Origin: Mya arenaria
Lineage: Eukaryota > Mollusca > Bivalvia > Myida > Myidae
Direction of reading: 5' to 3'
Assembly: GCF_026914265.1 (NCBI RefSeq)
Contig: NC_069125.1
Location: 22,184,966 to 22,248,965, forward strand
DNA: 64,000 bases
The position numbers were made by a program, and so were the translations under genes. The notes under the pieces are model-generated. The model saw nothing but the letters and a program-made list of their open reading frames with translations. It did no database searches and was not told the origin of the DNA. This document shows positions 22,216 through 33,898 of this stretch, piece after piece; the stretch's first letter is position 1, and the number at the start of each line of letters is the position of its first letter.

Positions 22216-23583
22216 AGTTCAAAGGTCAGTTGATGTATCCTGATTGCAGGCAAAGAGAAACACTCTATGATGGGCACCTGTAAAACAGAAGATACATAAT
22301 CTTTACTATTATCTATAAAACGTGAGTTGTCAGTAAAGTAAAAGAAATGGTTTAACATTTTTTTCAAATACAATTCTTGATAATATTTCTTGTAAAAGTA
22401 CACATTTATCTTAAGAGATAAAAAACACTACAGTACAAATTTGTTTTGTAAAAGCCATTTCTCAAATTCAAATGAAATGCCTGCCTTGACAGTGATATTT
22501 TGTACTAAGATTACATATATTGGTTAAAAATCGGTAGTTTGCAAGAAGCAGAAGCAAGTATTTTCTTATTTCATACTATGTTATAATGGCAATTGCATCT
22601 GTTTTTGAAAGACTGGGTCTAATAACACGAAAAAATATAATAATAATCCTACTCCCCGATTACTGTTTGCAATAGTTGGTTTAATCATACACTGAGGTAT
22701 ACAGTCATACCCAATGCTTTTCAGTGCTGCAACACTGCATCTCAGATGACTGAGCTTTTCTTTCAAAAGATTGCCTGCAATGAAAAACTTAATAAATCAT
22801 ATCAATAACAAACAAAGAGGATACTGTTATTGACAATAGGTCTACCTATTTGTAATGACAAATATCATTTGTATACTGGTTAGTATATAGAATTGTATAT
22901 TAAAACATATTTGAGTGTGTAAACTTACATACGTTAAGGAAACAGTTCAAATAATATTCGCTAACTAAACTCTTTCTTAAATTTGTACTTCCGGGGTTTT
23001 CAATCGAATAGAACAAAGAATTAACGAACGTAATAGTACATTTACCTTTTGGGATGTGATTATTTAACATGTTAACAGCATAACAATTATTATACACAAT
23101 ACAAGCGATAAGAAATGAATATAGTTGGTATCGAAATGTGTCATGGCCTGAAAGCATTGCAATGTGACACAGGAAACAGCTGTTTAAACGGGTCAAACTA
23201 TGTCGTAGCAACCGTAGTCGACAAAACGTTACCACCCACTATATTTATTAAAATAAATAGTAAATGTCTATTTTGATTATTCGAAAAGCGAAGCAGATCA
23301 AATCACTATTTGCGAATTTGTTTCAGTATACTCACATCTACGGTTTGTTTACATTTTCGTCCGATCCTTCCCCATTTTGAAGAGTAATTACGTACGAAAG
23401 CGTTAATAAAACGGTCGCAGTAATCTTCGTATGTAACTTCGTACGAAGTGATCGCTTGCTTAACATGCATTCATAAAAAAATAGTCATGCATGACGAAAG
23501 TTGGCTCTTGAAATAACCAGACTGTCAATAGTTGATAACAACGACACGATTTTGAAACCAGGCAGCTCTCCATGTATATTTTT
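22216..23583. other. Spacer with minus-strand exon-like signals
   Basis: On the minus strand, acceptor TTTTTCATTGCAG (about 22,780) precedes an open stretch starting NLLKEKLSHLRCSVAALKS (22,581-22,779). A 111-codon frame lies at 22,900-23,235. Neither is recognised and no consistent chain could be built. The stretch ends in the right palindromic terminus (23,330-23,461). Confidence 0.25.
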
Positions 23584-23621
23584 CTGCACATACACCAGAG
23601 GCACCGTCCCTCAGCACTTTC

Positions 23622-26216
23622 AGTGCTTTGATTATATTGTGTTCTGTAACTCGCCGATACGAAAATAATTGCTTTTTTGTACAAATTCAATTGCGTTATT
23701 AAACGCAAAACGCAGCTTATTTGAACTATATTAACCGCCTAATATAGGTTATAAACTCATTACAACGCAATTTATAGCAAGCTTATAAATATGCAGAGCG
23801 CTTACTAGGTATTGTCGATGTAAATGTTAATGTAAGTTAGGTCGGTGACCACCGCAGTTCAAACCGCTCTGGGGTTGATACGCCCGTGCGCGCATTAATT
23901 CGCCAAAAGTTAAAAATGTTATGTCGATCTGCCGATGCGATTTCCGAGATACGGTTATAAAAGTCTGCAGGCCTAGCGGCCTACAGCTTGAAAATTGTTC
24001 ATTCGGTGAAAAAGTGTTCCTTCGTGAGTTTCCGTAAAAATAGAACGTTTACTACTGCTTCAATTCAAACAGTGCAGACATTATTATAATGAATGAAATG
24101 GGTTCTAAAATTTTGTGTATGAATAGAGGAAGGTCTAATTTACATGACTGCCACAAAGGCACACAAATCGAAATGCTAAAAAGAGAGTGATTACAATCGA
24201 AACCTCAAAAATCGGCAATATTATGTCAGTATCTTGGCAGTTGCTATGGAGATTTCCCAAAATGCAAAGCAGAAGTAGCTCATTTAAGATGGCTGCCCCC
24301 ATACATAACGACTTGCTCTTTAATAATTATTCGAAAAAAGGGGTACATATAAATTGTGGCTGAATAAAAGTGAGTTAGTTTTATGTTTTAAACTATGGTT
24401 AAAACTTTAAAGGAAAATATGGATGCTGTCATAACATATTACAAAAGAAACAACTTTGTTTACATGGTAAACATTGAAAATACAAACATGTGCGAATAAT
24501 GAAGATTCGTTGAAAATTCTGGGATATTACAATATATATATATAGTGCTGTAAAGAAAACTATTATTATTGCCTCTAATTACTCTACTAGCATATAGGCA
24601 ATATAACACGAGGACAATGCATTTAATAACTTAAATGTTATATACAATAAACGAAATATAAATTAGATAAATAAATCCAATCCTCAACTTGTATGAACGA
24701 AGTTTTCACTAAATGAAGAATTTTAATAAAATTCTCCCTGGATAGTGATGATGTTGCATTATGTGTTGAATGAAACAATATGAATTATGCATTGCTTCTA
24801 TTGAAATAAATCGTTGAGGTATGATATCGTTTTGATTAAATATCAAACAATGTTTTCTTTTATTAACTTCAATAATTCAAAACTTGCCTAAAATTATAAA
24901 ACATAATTATGATGTTGGATACTTCACTTTTTCCAAAAATGACGTGCAGACTGATAAAGAAACAATATCAAGTAAATGGACGAACATTTCATACATAAAA
25001 AGCCACGTAAGTTACTAGGAAACGGCAGCCGTTTTACATGTAAGCTTACATAAATAGAATAGTTCATTTTTCCTAAACTTATTGTACTAAAACCTTAAAA
25101 TGACATTTTCTTAACTTCTGATATATTCATTCTCATAAAATAATTGTGTTGTTTAGACAGTTTTTGTGAATAATAGGTGCATACATTTAAACCACACTAA
25201 CTAGCTAAGAGAGGCCATTTTGTAATAAATTATTTTTTATCAATAGTATTAATGTTAATCTTCATAAATGTTTTAAATGAAATTTTTCAAAAATAAGTGT
25301 AGCATCCGTTCTCAAAATGAACTAGATACAAAAAGTTTGAGGTGAATTAGAAGTATATTTATTAGAAAAATATCTCAACTTTTGTTGATTTTGCTTTACT
25401 AGGAGATTTGCCTTTTTTATCTGACTTTGTTATATTTTACTTTTAACAGATACAATTTGCAACACGAAAGTGTTTATATAAATGGCTGTATATTATTTGA
25501 AGTATTTTAATTGTTAAAAAAGCAATATAAAATGTTGATACCATGTTGATATCCCCAGTGTTTGAATTACAATTATACATTAACTATGGAAGTGGTATGA
25601 GACTACTGCATCACTTACTGTCTTTAATGTGGCTTAAAATAAATCATAAACATTTTACATGATTTATCACAATTCTGATTCTTTATGCATCCCGGTATTT
25701 ACGCAAGTAGCTTAATTATCAGTCAATATATATGGTCAGAAAATAGGAAAACAACAAATTGGCTCTGAGCGCTCTTTTTTTAAAGACAGAACAAGATATA
25801 AAGTTGAAACGTTTATTGAACATACTTCTTCATCATAATTATTTGATTTAACATGAACTACGGTGTCCAACGCTAGAAGATGTAAGTTATTTACCATTGA
25901 TTCGGATCACTCGGTTAATCAGCAATTTTAGAACAAAGGAAAACAATTATTAATTGTTTTATAAATTGGGTTGTACATAACTCTTGGGTTACAGCGGTTA
26001 CTTCCCTTACTTATTTCTTATAACAATGCGATTTGTTCTATCGTGAAATAATTCGGTCCTATACCATTGTCTGAGGTCTTATGTCCTGAAACAATTTTCA
26101 ATTTTCGCATTGGACTGAATTTTCATGGCATTATAAGGCGGTTTAGTCTTTCAAGACAGTTGGCAGCTGTCATATTCAATTATGGATTGACATCTTGGCA
26201 GATACTTTAAGTTACT
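23622..26216. other. AT-rich spacer, mostly nothing
   Basis: 2.6 kb without a frame of note. It contains a (TA)n patch at 24,532-24,543. The final 60 bases probably belong to the eroded Harbinger relic that follows. Confidence 0.4.
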
Positions 26217-26420
26217 TTGTGGTATGCTTTCATGAAAGGTAGATTGCTATTATCAGCTCAAGAGACACTTGGACAAAGCCGCATTGCTTCAGTTCGAATC
26301 CATGTTGAGAGAGCCATCAAAAACCTGAATTGTTTCCGAACATGGGGTCTGTTACAAACATGGACAATACAATGCGTGTGCTTTCTACACTGCAACGTCA
26401 AAGGCTATTAATTTAAGATG
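26217..26420 (+). pseudogene. PIF/Harbinger DDE_Tnp_4 transposase C-terminal relic
   Basis: The frame reads FMKGRLLLSAQETLGQSRIA then SVRIHVERAIKNLNCFRTWG. The block I-A-S-V-R-I-H-V-E-R-A-I is diagnostic of the DDE_Tnp_4 family, and its Glu is the last acidic residue of the catalytic triad. In the next frame MDNTMRVLSTLQRQRLLI and a stop match the usual family C-terminus, so a frameshift separates the two parts. The two upstream Asp-containing segments are absent. It is a dead fragment of about 65 codons of a protein normally near 350-400 residues. Confidence 0.85.
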
Positions 26421-26670
26421 AAATATCGGACAACTAAGTCCTTTCGCATACTTGTATGAAACATTTTGTGTAACTTTGTTATGGTAATATAATAACTAGT
26501 ATAACATACAATAGTTTTGTTTATAAAATATAAATGTATATGCAATAGTATGCATATACATCGATACTGTGTTGGAGACATTTAACTTCTTAAATTGCTG
26601 ATGAAAAGGACTTTGTGATTTTGTGAAAAATGGTCTGGTTGTATGGCTCCTTCTGGTCAACTACTATCCC

Positions 26671-27793
26671 TGATTGAGTAACCTGCTCCCCTGTTGTATT
26701 TTCAAACTATAAGCGCGCTTTCAGCTTCATGATTGAGTAACCTGCTCCCCTGTTGTATTTTCAAACTATTAGCGCGCTTTCAGCTTCATGTTTGAGTAAC
26801 CTGCTCCCCTGTTGTATTTTTAAACTATTAGCGCGCTTTCAGCTTCATGTTTGAGTAACCTGCTCCCCTGTTGTATTTTTAAACTATAAGCGCGCTTTCA
26901 GCTTCATGTTTGAGTAACCTGCTCCCCTGTTGTATTTTTAAACTATAAGCGCGCTTTCAGCTTCATGTTTGAGTAACCTGCTCCCCTGTTGTATTTTTAA
27001 ACTATAAGCGCGCTTTCAGCTTCATGTTTGAGTAACCTGCTCCCCTGTTGTATTTTCAAACTATAAGCGCGCTTTCAGCTTCATGTTTGAGTAACCTGCT
27101 CCCCTGTTGTATTTTCAAACTATAAGCGCGCTTTCAGCTTCATGTTTGAGTAACCTGCTCCCCTGTTGTATTTTTAAACTATAAGCGCGCTTTCAGCTTC
27201 ATGTTTGAGTAACCTGCTCCCCTGTTGTATTTTTAAACTATAAGCGCGCTTTCAGCTTCATGTTTGAGTAACCTGCTCCCCTGTTGTATTTTTAAACTAT
27301 AAGCGCGCTTTCAGCTTCATGATTGAGTAACCTGCTCCCCTGTTGTATTTTCAAACTATAAGCGCGCTTTCAGCTTCATGTTTGAGTAACCTGCTCCCCT
27401 GTTGTATTTTCAAACTATAAGCGCGCTTTCAGCTTCATGTTTGAGTAACCTGCTCCCCTGTTGTATTTTTAAACTATAAGCGCGCTTTCAGCTTCATGTT
27501 TGAGTAACCTGCTCCCCTGTTGTATTTTCAAACTATAAGCGCGCTTTCAGCTTCATGTTTGAGTAACCTGCTCCCCTGTTGTATTTTCAAACTATTAGCG
27601 CGCTTTCAGCTTCATGTTTGAGTAACCTGCTCCCCTGTTGTATTTTTAAACTATAAGCGCGCTTTCAGCTTCATGTTTGAGTAACCTGCTCCCCTGTTGT
27701 ATTTTTAAACTATAAGCGCGCTTTCAGCTTCATGTTTGAGTAACCTGCTCCCCTGTTGTATTTTTAAACTATAAGCGCGCTTTCAGCTTCATG
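26671..27793 (+). repeat. 59-bp satellite array, 19 highly uniform copies
   Basis: The period is 59 bp (AGCGCGCT at 26,712 and 26,771, and onward). Units read GTTTGAGTAACCTGCTCCCC, TGTTGTATTTTTAAACTATA, AGCGCGCTTTCAGCTTCAT. They differ almost only at three positions (T/C in TTTT[T/C]AAAC, A/T in TAT[A/T]AGC, and GATTG/GTTTG), so the array is recent or homogenised. Each unit holds the palindrome AGCGCGCT. Confidence 0.97.
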
Positions 27794-29593
27794 TTTTAGT
27801 CCGTGTTGAGTTGCACTGTTCCTTTGCCTTGAACCGCGGTTATCTTATATCTTAGTGTTATCTTATATCATAGTGTACACAAAATCGTTTGGATTTGCAC
27901 GCTGTTTTTGGCAATACATGAACGTTGCTGTTTAAAATCCGCAGTTTATGCACACTTACCACAAAACTAATGACTGCTATGAGGTAGCATCACTTGTATC
28001 AGCCTTTGTTTCAATGCATAGGTTTATACATTTGTCATAGAAACCCCTTACACATTTGACATCTAACATCATTAACTCGTTTCGAACTATCTATGCCATG
28101 GTCTGTATGCGCTAGTGGCAACCTTTCAAAAATAATCCTTTCTTAAGCATTTAGCATTTTGTAAAGCATTGTACGATTCCATAAAGGTTGTGTGCTAGAG
28201 TCACTTCCATGATTTTCTATGTCATTCCTACAAGCGTGTATGAAGTCCAAATTTTGTGAATACTTCGAGAACTTGAAATGTGTTAAAATGTTGAGTTGGG
28301 TTTAGTTGAAACACCTCGAAGAATGACATTTTGAGCCAAAACTCATAAAAATTAAATAATTAGAGGCGCGAGGATTACAGACTGTGAAACACGAAATTTT
28401 TACAATGACTATCAGATTTAGGGCTGGACAAATTGATAGTGTTTTGCATGAACAATGCAGGGACGGTTTTGGAACAAACTGCTTTTTTGGCAGGAAATGT
28501 ATTGCATTTCACTATTTCTGGCAAAATATCACTATAAGTTAAATGTATTTATATTGTCTGCTTAATCAAAATACATCATTACCTGGTTTTCACAACTTTT
28601 GCCTCTTTGTTTAAAAAACGAATCGTCTGCATTCAAACAAGCACGCAAAATATCCATTAGATGAAATTTTGACTGCGAACACTTCTGTGAAAAGATGTGT
28701 AGAACTGTGTCTGTAACTTTAAGGCGTTTTGGCCCTTTATGTCATTCTTCCTGGTTTTTCAACTGAAGTTGAGTTGAAAAACATGAAGAATGGCATTTTG
28801 GGCCCAAACTCCTTAAAATAACAGACACACCGGCGCTATGATGACAGCATGTATAACTTCTGACACTGGAAATCAGGTTTAGCTAGTCTTGGAGCTGGAC
28901 TAATTGAGTGTTTTTAATAAACAAGGCAGGGACGGTTTGGGACCAAACTGATTTTTTTAAAATGACCTTTTGAACAGGAACTGTATTGCACAGTTCCTTT
29001 CAAAAGTATCACTATCAAATAATTGTAATTGTTTTGCGCGTTACGTCGTATAGCACAGAACATATGTCTTAAGATAACGTTCATCATAAAAGTTTAAGTT
29101 TGTGCGTGTTATTGACGCGTTTTATGTCACGTGATGTATGGTCAGTCGATGGGTAAGGCGGGAATATGCACGGGGTTTTATTGTATCGGTCAGTACTACG
29201 CTAGACTTCGAGCGGTTAAGTTGATTTAATTCAAATTCGAGTCGTATGATGTTGGCACAAAGATGTTTTATACATTTTATGTTATTATAACAATCGGGAA
29301 ATTGTTAAGTTCATTGGGAACGTATAAATAAACATATAAACATGTCAGTTCAGTTGTTTGTTAGAAAAAACGAAGGTCACGAAATTATAATTGAAAAAGT
29401 ATTGACGAATAAGTAATGAAATACAGATACATTTTGATGTCATAGAAAATATGAATGCATATAAATGAATATGAATGAATATTGGGTTTTAGTACATACG
29501 TATATTTCTTTAAAGTCTGTCTCAAAAAAAAAATCGATCGCAAGTCTTGCTCAAAGCAACAAAAGTGTTTGTGTTTTGTGTTTAGCTGTGAGA
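27794..29593. other. Spacer containing a diverged ~240-bp duplication and a strong hairpin
   Basis: Segments at about 28,312-28,555 and 28,786-29,030 share GAAGAATG[A/G]CATTTTG, CAGGGACGGTTT and a run ending in TATCACTAT, about 475 bp apart. Before the second copy, CATTCTTCCTGGTTTTTCAA and its near inverse form a 20-bp-arm hairpin (28,743-28,792). No gene. Confidence 0.5.
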
Positions 29594-30003
29594 AGTGTAA
29601 AATGGATAGGAGCAAATCACCGTTTTACGATGATTTGCTCCTTAACGAGATTTTGTCCTTGGAATGACCCTTGGGAGGGGTCAAGACTCCTTTTGTATAC
29701 TGTGATGGTCCTTTACGATATAAGTAAACGAATTGACAATGATGCGAGTGTGTATAAGTAAACATAAATGAAGAACGGTATTGTTCTTTATAGTATAAGG
29801 GAAACAACTGCTACACAACACGACGTGGAAATACGGAGAAGCGTTATTCTTCTTAACTACAGTCGCTGGATTGCGAGTATACTTTAAATTAGTACTTGGT
29901 GTTGTAATTCCTGATCGATTGTTTATATTTAAAAGCGAAGATTATAAAGCCCCTTTGTGTAGCTAAATGCTCATTCGATGTTCGACCAGTACCCTTATAA
30001 CTC

Positions 30004-30560
30004 ATGGATAATAAAGAAAAAGAATACATTTTAGAGCGATATTATTTTGATGAGAAAAATCCCGCTGCTTACGCTGGTGCGAAGAAACTGTTTCGTGTTC
30101 TTGATGATAAATATCCTGGAATATTTACTGTGTCCTACGTAAAGCAATGGTTAAACGATCTGGACGCTTACTCGCTTCAGAAGCCGAGACGACACAAATT
30201 CAAGAGAGCGAATGTGCGAGTGATGGCTATCGGCGAGCAGCTGGACATTGATCTTTTGTCGTTTGTCGATGTTTAACATAGCTGATGAGAATGATGGTGT
30301 GGATTTTTTGCTTTGCGCCATCGACATTCTGTCCAGGAAACTGTGGGTGAAACCATTGTAAAACAAAACAAAGGAAGTTTTAAACGCTACCAAGGACATG
30401 ATGAACGACATTTCTCCGATAGAAATCCGCAAGGTTCGAGCGGATAAAGGTAGCGAGTTTTCTAATCAATGGTTTAGGAAATACATAAAGAATAAGAACA
30501 TACATTTTTTCACCACCAATAACTTTCCGAAAAGTAATTTTGTCGAACGAGTGCATCTTG
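30004..30560 (+). pseudogene. Polinton-type integrase relic, left copy
   Basis: It corresponds along its length to the integrase at 55,429-55,983 and lies about 410 bp inside the terminus, as expected of Polintons, whose rve-type integrase sits near one end. The copy is broken, with two or more breaks. Recognisable parts are the N-terminal region (DNKEKE..., PAAYAGAKKLFRVL) and the core with D-I-D-L and the A-D-K-G-S-E-F block. Same age class as the parent element. Confidence 0.8.
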
Positions 30561-30627
30561 TGTAATATAAACTTATATAATCAATTCCTTTTGAATGGCT
30601 TGATGAATATGATGTATGATCTTCAAT

Positions 30628-31494
30628 CACGCCGGGTAATCATTGAAGCCATAACATTGTGTTATGTGTTGAAAATGCTCCAACGCGTCTTCCCTTATAG
30701 TGCCAGTGAGTGGAATATGGATGTAAACAGTGAGTATGGTTTCTTATTTTTCCTTTTTAGAGGTTTATTCGAGTAAATCAGAAAAAAATGGAGAATGTAG
30801 TTCCACATAGGAATGGCTATGAGTTGTTCTAAAGGTAAGAGTTCTGAATAAAATTTAATATCTAATCGTCTAGAACTTTCGTAACTTGCTAGACGTTAGT
30901 GTTGACAACGTAAAAATCTGGATTTTCGTGAGAATTGTTCTCGTTCCTTAGGTTTAAGCATTTTCTTTACATGTGCGTGGCTTTTTATTGACAAAAGGTT
31001 GCCGCGTTACAAATTTTAGAACTTTATTTGTAACTCTTGCTGCACTACGCTCGATTTTCTGAACGTTGTGGTGCCAATGAATAGGTTGTGGTGTTCATGA
31101 ATAGTAATCTAGTAGGAAACGAATTGTGAAAAATCTGTAGCAATTTCATAACATGAAAATTAACAATTAACTGAATTAATATCATTTTCTATCTTTTTAA
31201 AGTATGACCTACTACCACACCGCTTCGCGGACTTTAAGGTTCATTTGGTGTTTAATAAATTAATACTTAATAGCAAATGGTCGTCGTAATTCTATATCTG
31301 TATTTCCAGGTATTATAAGGCAAAAATCTATCGATTGTGTTTATATATTTTCAGATGGGTGTCTTTAAAGGGAGAAAGAGGCGGGTTTATTCATGTCGAG
31401 AAAAAAATCACTCCGTAGCTCAAAATTTGCAAGAAAAGGTATTTTACAGTCAGTCACCTAAATTAACAAGCACTCCATTGCCATCTCAGAAAAA
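30628..31494. other. Segment present in left Polinton copy, absent from right copy
   Basis: Sequence either inserted into the left copy or deleted from the right. It contains an acceptor-like TTTATATATTTTCAG followed by a short unrecognised frame (MGVFKGRKRRVYS...). No transposon ends were found, so a deletion in the right copy is the simpler reading. Confidence 0.5.
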
Positions 31495-31604
31495 AAGAAA
31501 TTGGTTTCCAACACATTTCAATTTACAAAATCGTCCACCCGGAAACAAATATGTAAAACTATGTTAAACAAGAGTGCCAACGCCTAACATAGGCCTAAAA
31601 AAAA

Positions 31605-32042
31605 AAAGGTTTGTTTCCTGTTACATGCCCAAAAAAACATGGGTTGGTAGGTAGGGTTTTTATTTTTATTTTTTTTTTTTTTTTTTTTTTTTTGACTTTC
31701 TTTATAAAATGGAACATCAAAATGAATGAGTTCGTTAAATTCTACCACATGATAATATATGTCATTTTTGGGGGTAGTGGTGTGAAAGTAATATATATTT
31801 ATTACTCAATTTCAGATCTGAAGTGACTATAATAAACCAAGGAAGATGTTTGATACAGGCTAAACTGTCATGTAAACTCTGGGAATAAAATAAAATTACT
31901 TTGAAAACATGAGACTTTGCATTTCAATTGAACATTTATTATTGACTAGAATGAATGTCAAAAACATTAGTAACAAAGAAACAGTACATTAAAATAATAA
32001 AAGTAATACTTTTTTCAAAGTGAATATGTCACATCTCTGTAA
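31605..32042. other. Interior of element Z, T-rich
   Basis: Contains a T-run of about 26 bases at 31,668-31,693. No gene. Confidence 0.5.
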
Positions 32043-32300
32043 TATATGTGTCCAAGACTGGAGAAAAGGAGCTTATGGGCCTTCAAAAAGTAGACATTAA
32101 CCAGTTGTTGTTGTAACAAAACAGACATCTTAACAGGCTCTACACTGTTTTGGATCTCATCAAATCAATACTATGTTTGTTCTTAATCACTGAAAATTGT
32201 GTTGACTAAGATCAGACGCCGCGTTTCCAATGCGACGGCTGATCTGAGTCAACACCGTTTTCAATCCCATAAGCCCCTTTTCTCCAGTCTTTGACACATA
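32043..32300. mobile_element. MITE with ~36-bp terminal inverted repeats, copy 1
   Basis: The left ATATGTGTCCAAGACTGGAG continues AAAAGGAGCTTATGGG. The right end is the inverse, reading CCCATAAGCCCCTTTTCTCC then AGTCTTTGACACATAT. The 258-bp element also has inner inverted motifs around GATCAGACGCCGCG and GCGACGGCTGATC. Confidence 0.85.
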
Positions 32301-32914
32301 TTACTCAATAGATACACATTTTATCAAATGCGAGACCAATGTACTACCAGATCAGCCTGCGCATCTGTCTGATCAGGACCTCAATTGTTCACTTTTCAGT
32401 CAGAAATTCATCAATGAAAATAGTTAGCGAACATTGCAGGCTGATCTGGATCTACACTGGTCACACACATGATTAAATGAGTATTCATGAAGTATAAATA
32501 GTTTACCAAATGAGTTAACTTTTTCACTCCTAGGGCCACATATTTGCGCAACTATTGGAACTGACATTTGAATACATCAATTTATGATAAATAGAGCATT
32601 TGCTCATCAGGAGCAAATGCTTTATTTCCCATAATGTATTCAAAACCTTTGAAATCAAGCAATACTTTGCCTATGAGACTATGTTTTAACCCTTGGCATG
32701 TGAACATAAAACAATAATAATATTAATACCATTGACTAGGAACAAATGATTAGACTTGTATTACAACCCCTGGAATGTTAACATAAAACATTGAATGTGT
32801 ATTTATGAATGACTGAAGACTCAGAACTGGACACATAATATAAAACATATGGGAGGCAAACATCGTGGAAGCTGACCAGATATGAGTATTATATGTAAGG
32901 TTTGGTGACTTAGA
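32301..32914. other. Spacer between two MITE copies
   Basis: Contains GATCAGCCTGCGCATCTG and GCAGGCTGATCTGGA, related to the MITE interior, plus a short palindrome GAGCATTTGCTCATCAGGAG at about 32,593-32,612. No gene. Confidence 0.45.
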
Positions 32915-33157
32915 AACATATGTGTTAGCAACTGGAGAAAATGGGACTGAAAACAGTGTTGACCCAGATCAGCCGCCGCATTGAAAATGGGGCGGCTGGT
33001 CTTAGTCAATAGTGTTTTTAGTAATTAATAACAAACGTAGTGTTGCTTAGACGTGTCGAGTCTGTTTAGACGCCTTCGTTGTTAAAGCAGCAGCTAGTCT
33101 GTGGCTACTTTTTGAAAGTTCATAAGCCCCTTTTCTCCAGTCGTTGATATGCATACA
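32915..33157. mobile_element. MITE copy 2 (diverged)
   Basis: The same family as 32,043-32,300: left ACATATGTGTTAGCAACTGG then AGAAAATGGG, right CATAAGCCCCTTTTCTCCAG then TCGTTGATATGCATAC. Its centre holds GATCAGCCGCCGCATTG and GGGGCGGCTGGTCTTAG, again inverted motifs. Confidence 0.75.
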
Positions 33158-33362
33158 ATTTTCTGTACGGACAGCAATCAGCGAAGACGCCATTCTGTAC
33201 CAGACAAATCGGCCCCTTACCAAATCGGCCCCTAGCTCAAACGGTTACCTTTTCGGCCCCTTACCAAATCGTCCCCATCCCGTAGACGTTTCGGCCCCTG
33301 ATTACCGAGACGTTTCGGCCCTTATTTTTATTTTATTTTTTTATATCTAAATACATTGTTTA

Positions 33363-33617
33363 AGTAAAAAACATGTAATTTCATTTTATTTTTTTTAATA
33401 GACAAAGCTATATACATGCATACAAAGGTATAGATAAAAATAGATTTAAAGAAAATATCTGTACACTTGAAAACATATTTTTATTTTAATTCTAAATATA
33501 AGTAAAAAAACATGTAATTTCATTTTTTTTTATTTTAAGAGACAAAGCTATATACATGCATACAAAGATATAGATAAAAACAGATTTAAAGAAAATATCT
33601 GTACACTTGAAAACATG
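33363..33617 (+). repeat. Tandem duplication, about 139-bp unit, two copies
   Basis: AAGTAAAAAACATGTAATTT ... GACAAAGCTATATACATGCA ... TCTGTACACTTGAAAACAT occurs at 33,363-33,475 and 33,502-33,615 with very few differences. It lies inside element Q. Confidence 0.85.
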
Positions 33618-33778
33618 TAAAGATTTATTCACGAGATATTTTAATAAAACAAAATAGAGTTGAAGAAGAAATGTTTAAACTTTTTTTTAAAATAATCTTT
33701 AAATATTATACATAACTATGTTGCTAATACTATGTATAATGACATGTCCATTGTCTAACATCAGTCTTGACCAAACAC

Positions 33779-33898
33779 CTATCGCCCGCCGTAGATGGCA
33801 CCAACATTTTTCAGGAACTCCTCGCAGGTGACCTTATGCGAATCGTATGAGTCCCACTCATCCATGATCCTGGCGTTGATGTCCCTGTAACGCTCTCG
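33779..33898 (-). CDS. Coding-like terminal exon carried inside element Q
   Basis: On the minus strand a GC-rich island in an AT-rich element reads ERYRDINARIMDEWDSYDSH then KVTCEEFLKNVGAIYGGR and a stop. Possible acceptors (TATATCGAG or CGAGAG) lie just upstream. Composition and codon use (ATC, GAC, CTG, GTC, ACC) differ sharply from the surroundings, as expected of a real protein-coding exon. The D-S-Y-D-S-H-K-V-T-C-E-E-F stretch vaguely resembles an EF-hand loop but lacks its Gly. I do not recognise the family. It could be a captured host exon or the last exon of the element's own gene. Confidence 0.45.
   Translation of the reverse strand, partial: RERYRDINARIMDEWDSYDSHKVTCEEFLKNVGAIYGGR

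Larger units (their letters stand above)
14040..23461. mobile_element. Harbinger/ISL2EU-like inverted ends rich in CTTCGTACGAAG
   Basis: The left end GGGCCAGTTTTATTAAACTT is followed by CGTACGAAGT and later CCGTTTTATTAAGAATTTCG. The inverse of 23,330-23,461 shows ACTTCGTACGAAGT, then CCGTTTTATTAA and TTTCGTACG in the same order. The right outermost bases seem lost. GGGCC plus GTTTTATTAA termini recall ISL2EU/PIF-Harbinger ends (from memory). The interior (9.4 kb) holds a possible first exon, a Mutator-like insertion and a pearl-like element. No complete transposase was found within it. Confidence 0.35.
13689..23621 (-). mobile_element. Element Y: block bounded by ends matching element X (reverse orientation)
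   Basis: At the left is TGGACGGTGCCCGCTCAGGG followed by TTCATAGTAGG. At the right is GGCACCGTCCCTCAGCACTT then TCAGTGCTTTGATTA. These are the reverse complements of the right and left ends of the 7.3-kb insertion at 47,123-54,409, in the correct order for one reverse-oriented relative. Both ends carry small hairpins. The interior is a mosaic of nested elements and shows little similarity to element X. The two ends could belong to independent fragments rather than one element. Confidence 0.4.

Noticed and set aside
22173-22277. Minus-strand exon with a good acceptor (TTCTGTTTTACAG)
   Set aside because: It overlaps the inverse of a tRNA-like SINE fragment, and the predicted peptide is unconvincing.
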